Part shown: piece after piece, positions 60,603 to 64,000 of the stretch
Position numbering within the stretch: the first letter of the stretch is position 1
Layout of the letters: each line of letters begins with the position of its first letter
Assembly: GCF_040802235.1 (NCBI RefSeq)
Contig: NC_133164.1
Location: 111,866,302 to 111,930,301, forward strand
From: Manis javanica
Taxonomy: Eukaryota; Chordata; Mammalia; Pholidota; Manidae
DNA: 64,000 nucleotides
Direction of reading: 5' to 3'
Program-made: the position numbers and the translations under genes
The notes under the pieces: model-generated
The model's database searches: none
Seen by the model: the letters and a program-made list of their open reading frames with translations, nothing else
What the model was told of the DNA's origin: nothing

Positions 60603-61589
60603 CCCTTTGCCCAAATCACATATTTCAAGGAATAACTGGCATAATTAAAAGTGCAAAAACATCATTCAATACAGTAAACACCAGTGCATGAACTCCATTT
60701 CAGTGATTTATGGATAACTTTGAAAATCATCAGTACTCAAGCCCCTCTCATATCCTATGGATTGATCTTTGTATAATTACAGCAAATGCATTCAGTAACT
60801 GTTATAAATTGAAACTTCCTTTGAACAGATGATTTATTATGATAATTCAACCACACTTGATTTTTTTGTTATAGTGACTCTGTATTGAAAGTTAAATGCC
60901 TCCAGGAAATAAGATGACAAAAATTTGAAAATGTCAATTATATAGAGTTGCTTAATAGCTTTGGTAAATTTGGGCTCTACTTTCTCCTGGATTTCCAAAG
61001 TGAAGAACGTTTCTGTGTGAAATTTTTTTCCATTATGTAAGAGGAGCAATTTTGCATCATTTTGCTTTTAGTTTTATGCTTACCTTTCACCCTCTAGCTC
61101 CAAGGTCATTATAGGTAGAAACTTCCTAACTGAGTATTATGAGGCAGGGTCCTAGTCAGGACCTGGTGTATGGCAGGGACCAAAAGGAGCTTGACTATTT
61201 GGTAATTGATTTGTATATTTGTATGTCCACACCAAATTATATCACATACAAGTACAGATACTTTTTTTGGACCTGGCTAAATGTTAACCACTTATTGTTA
61301 CATTTAGAACTTATTTTATGAAAATCACAGAAATATAAGTTGTTTCTGTGGAATGGTATGTGCTTTGTAGATTTACACACACTAAAATTGCCATAGGAAA
61401 ATATGTCAAAATATTGCAGGCATTTTATTCAAATGAATGAATGTTTATTTATTGTTTTCTTAATATCTTTAAAAAGTATTTGTATTACCTTAATTCAAAC
61501 AAAAGCGTGGGATACAGAGATACTGAAGGCAATCTTGTTTAAAGAAAGCATGAAGATTTAAGAGTATAGAAAGACAAAACAGTATCAAA

Positions 61590-63415
61590 ACACAAACAAT
61601 TTCATTTCTATACACTGGCAATTAACAATCTGAAAATGAGATTTAAAAATAATTCCACTTACACTAACATCAAAAACAATCCAATCATTAGAAATAAATT
61701 TAACAAAAAAAGTGCAAGCACACTGAAAAAATGTAAAACAATCACTGAAAGAACCTAAAGACCTAAATAAATAGAAATAAATCCACATTTATTAAAAGAA
61801 TATGTTTAAAATGGCAGTACTCCCGAAACTGTTCTACTGATGCAACACGGTCATTATCAAGATCCCAGATGACTTTTTTTTTTCTGGCAAAACTTGACCA
61901 GTTGATCCTACAATTCTTTTGGAAAAGTGAGTGACTCAGAATAGCCAAGATAATCTTGAAAAAGAACCAAGTTGGAGGAATCACACTTCCTCTTTCAAAG
62001 CTTATTACAAAACTACAGCAATCAAGATAATGCAATACTGGCAGAAGGATCAACACATGGGTCAATGGAACAGAACTGAGAGTCCAGGAAAATGTCCTTA
62101 CATTTATGGTCGATTGATTTTTGACAAAGATGCCAAGATGATTTCTTTTTAACGAATGATGCTGAGACAACCAGGTATCCAACTGGATATGGAAAGGAAT
62201 AAAGTTGGTCCCCTACTTCACACCATACACAAAACCTAACCCAAGATGGATCAAAGACCTAAGCATAGGAGTTAAAACTATCAAACTGCTGGAGAAAAAC
62301 AAGAGTAAACCTTTGTGATCTGAGGTTATGCAATGGTTTCTCATAAAAGACACCAAAAGCACAAGCAATGAAATTTTTTAAAATAAATCAGACCACAACA
62401 AAATAAAAAACTTGTGTTTCTTGATCATCAAGAAAGTTAGAAGACAACCAATGAAATGGAAGAAAATATCTGCAAATCATTTATCTGATAAAGGGCTTGT
62501 GTCCAGAATTTATAAAGAACCCTTAGGATTCCATTTTAAAAAGACAAGTAATCCAAATAAAAATGGGAAAGGCATTTGAACATTTTCCCAAAGAAGATAA
62601 ATAGCTATTAAGGAAATGCAAATTAAACTATAATGAGCTATCACTTCACATCCACCTAGATGGCTAAAGTAAAAAAGATGGACAATATCAAGTGTTGGTG
62701 AGGATGTGGAGAAATTGGAATCCTCATGTGTTGCTGGTGGGGAAATAAAATGGTGCAGCAACTTTGGAAAGCAATTTGGCATATCCTCAAAACCTTACAC
62801 ATAGAATTGCCTTATGACTCAGCAATTCCACTCCTAGGTGTATAACCAAGATAAATGAAAACATATATATACATGAAAACATACATAATTTATAAAATAC
62901 ATGTTTATACCAGGATTACGAATAATCCTGGTATAAACATACATACCAGGATTATTCATAATAGCCAAACAATGGAGACAACTCAAATGTCCATCAACTG
63001 ATGAATGGATATGCAAAATATGGGACAATAATGGTGGAATTCTTCATGGAACAGTATAAAAAAGAAATAGCTGATATATGCTACAACATGGAAAAATCTT
63101 GAAAGTATTATGCTAAGTGGAAGAAGCAAGGCATGAAAGGCCACATACTGTGTGATCTCATTTATATGAACCATGTGGAATAAGCAAATACAGAAAGTAA
63201 ATGTGTTTTCCAGGAGGTGGGGAAAAAGTGGCTTTCAAAGTAGAGAATAGGGAATGGCTGCTAGTGGCTACAGTTGTTTTGGTGGTGAAGAAAATGTTCT
63301 AAAATTAGATAGTGATGATTACACAACTCTTTGAACTCTTTGAACCATTCATTGTTCACTTAAAAAGATGAATATTATAACAATCAAATTTGCCTTCAAT
63401 ACAACTGTTATTTAA
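61590..63415 (+). mobile_element. L1 ORF2 3' part and 3' UTR, sense
   Basis: Reads through 'ggtcaatggaacagaactgag', 'gacaaccaggtatccaactgg', 'ccaagatggatcaaagacc', 'tttggcatatcctcaaaacc' and 'aatggagacaactcaaatg', the standard order of L1 ORF2 end to 3' UTR. Its frames are broken (for example 61931-62152 is a residual piece). It ends near 'caatacaactgttatttaag'. Confidence 0.9.
62901..62940. repeat. Perfect 18-bp inverted repeat (hairpin)
   Basis: 'atgtttataccaggatta' (62901-62918) and its exact reverse complement (62923-62940) separated by cgaa, within the L1. Part of the same sequence recurs at 62945-62956 ('taccaggattat'). Confidence 0.92.
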
Positions 63416-63424
63416 GAAACTTCA

Positions 63425-64000
63425 AACAATTTTTTCAGACTTTATTGAGATATAATTGACATATAACATTCTATAAGCTTAAAGTGTACAATATGATATT
63501 CGATACACATATATTAAGAAATGAAAAAATAAGGTTAGTTAACACCTCATCATATAATTACATTTTTTGTATAAGTTGAGAACATTTAAGATCTACTCTC
63601 CTAGCAACTTTTAAGTACATAATGCAGTATTGTTAACTATAGTCATCATGCTGTACATTAGGTCCTCAGAAGTTACTCATTAACTGAAACAAAAATTTTT
63701 TATGAAAGAAAGCCAGACTGATTTTGGAGGTAGCTAAGAAATAGCACTAAGGAGTAAAGACCACGTATCTACATGTATATAAAAATAATAGAACAGATAA
63801 ATAAAAAAGCAGCTTGCCATACCTGTGTAATATATAAATACCTTTTTTTTACAGAAGTTTCTGTTAATATAAATCTTCATTTCTTTAGGGTAAATAACAA
63901 GAAGTGGGTTTCCTGGGTCATATGTGTATGTTTAACTTTTTAAGAAACTACCAAACCATTTTCCAAGTGGCTGCACTGTATTGTACTCCTGTAAGCAACG
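63425..64000 (-). mobile_element. L1 3' region, antisense, cut by the window end
   Basis: 'cagactttattgagatataat' and 'gttaactatagtcatcatgc', later 'accattttccaagtggctgc', are antisense L1 3' UTR / ORF2-end phrases. It continues past 64000. Confidence 0.85.

Larger units (their letters stand above)
55959..61589. other. Sequence 3' of GAD3
   Basis: Former 3' UTR and downstream intergenic sequence. An L1 tail (56340-56500) and a short direct repeat (60538-60602) were seen. No second gene was found; open frames at 58810-59211 and 60117-60628 have no recognisable domain. Confidence 0.5.

Noticed and set aside
61763-62182. 139-codon - strand frame
   Set aside because: It is the antisense of a sense-strand L1 ORF2 remnant, not an independent gene.

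Overview
The window is nuclear DNA from a placental mammal. It is AT-rich and intron-rich, full of old L1, L2, MIR and MaLR copies plus several ERV LTRs, and has no bacterial-type gene organisation. The L1 3' end at 40079-40420 resembles, from memory, L1 tails common in pangolin assemblies, and no carnivore, ruminant or equid lineage SINE was seen. The species is therefore a low-confidence guess: a laurasiatherian, possibly a pangolin.

The only host gene found is a 13-exon remnant of a glutamate decarboxylase on the + strand (24146-55958). It looks like GAD1/GAD2 but is too diverged to be an ortholog of either, so the best call is GAD3, the third vertebrate GAD paralog, reported as lost in hominids. 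Here it is a unitary pseudogene. Three exons carry in-frame stops (30054, 39221, 53030) and three exon ends lack a usable GT donor in phase (about 42330, 42967, 43970). Exon lengths and phases still match GAD1 almost exactly and the catalytic lysine context survives, which suggests a recent loss.

The third GAD3 intron is almost entirely an 8.75-kb gammaretrovirus-like (class I) provirus in the same orientation as the gene (30191-38943). It has two LTRs, a 4-bp target duplication (atac), a tRNA-Pro-like primer-binding site, gag, pro-pol, env and a polypurine tract. gag and pol are broken by stops and frameshifts. env keeps one 375-codon open frame, but the N-terminal receptor-binding half of SU is missing and the expected start is out of frame by one base. 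The 5' LTR carries a 58-bp tandem duplication and an unrelated solo LTR nested inside it.

Layout: 1-24145 is intergenic sequence with old L1 fragments (7.9-12.0 kb, 22.4-23.3 kb), a MaLR LTR (2.7 kb), ERVL-like LTRs (1.6 and 16.0-16.8 kb) and several solo LTRs (12.5, 15.6, 18.2-19.5, 20.0, 21.4 kb), some with perfect target duplications. 24146-55958 is the GAD3 pseudogene with its repeats. 55959-64000 is downstream sequence ending in a + strand L1 and a - strand L1 cut by the window edge. No tRNA, rRNA, CRISPR or other host coding gene was found; most remaining open frames are chance or L1-derived.
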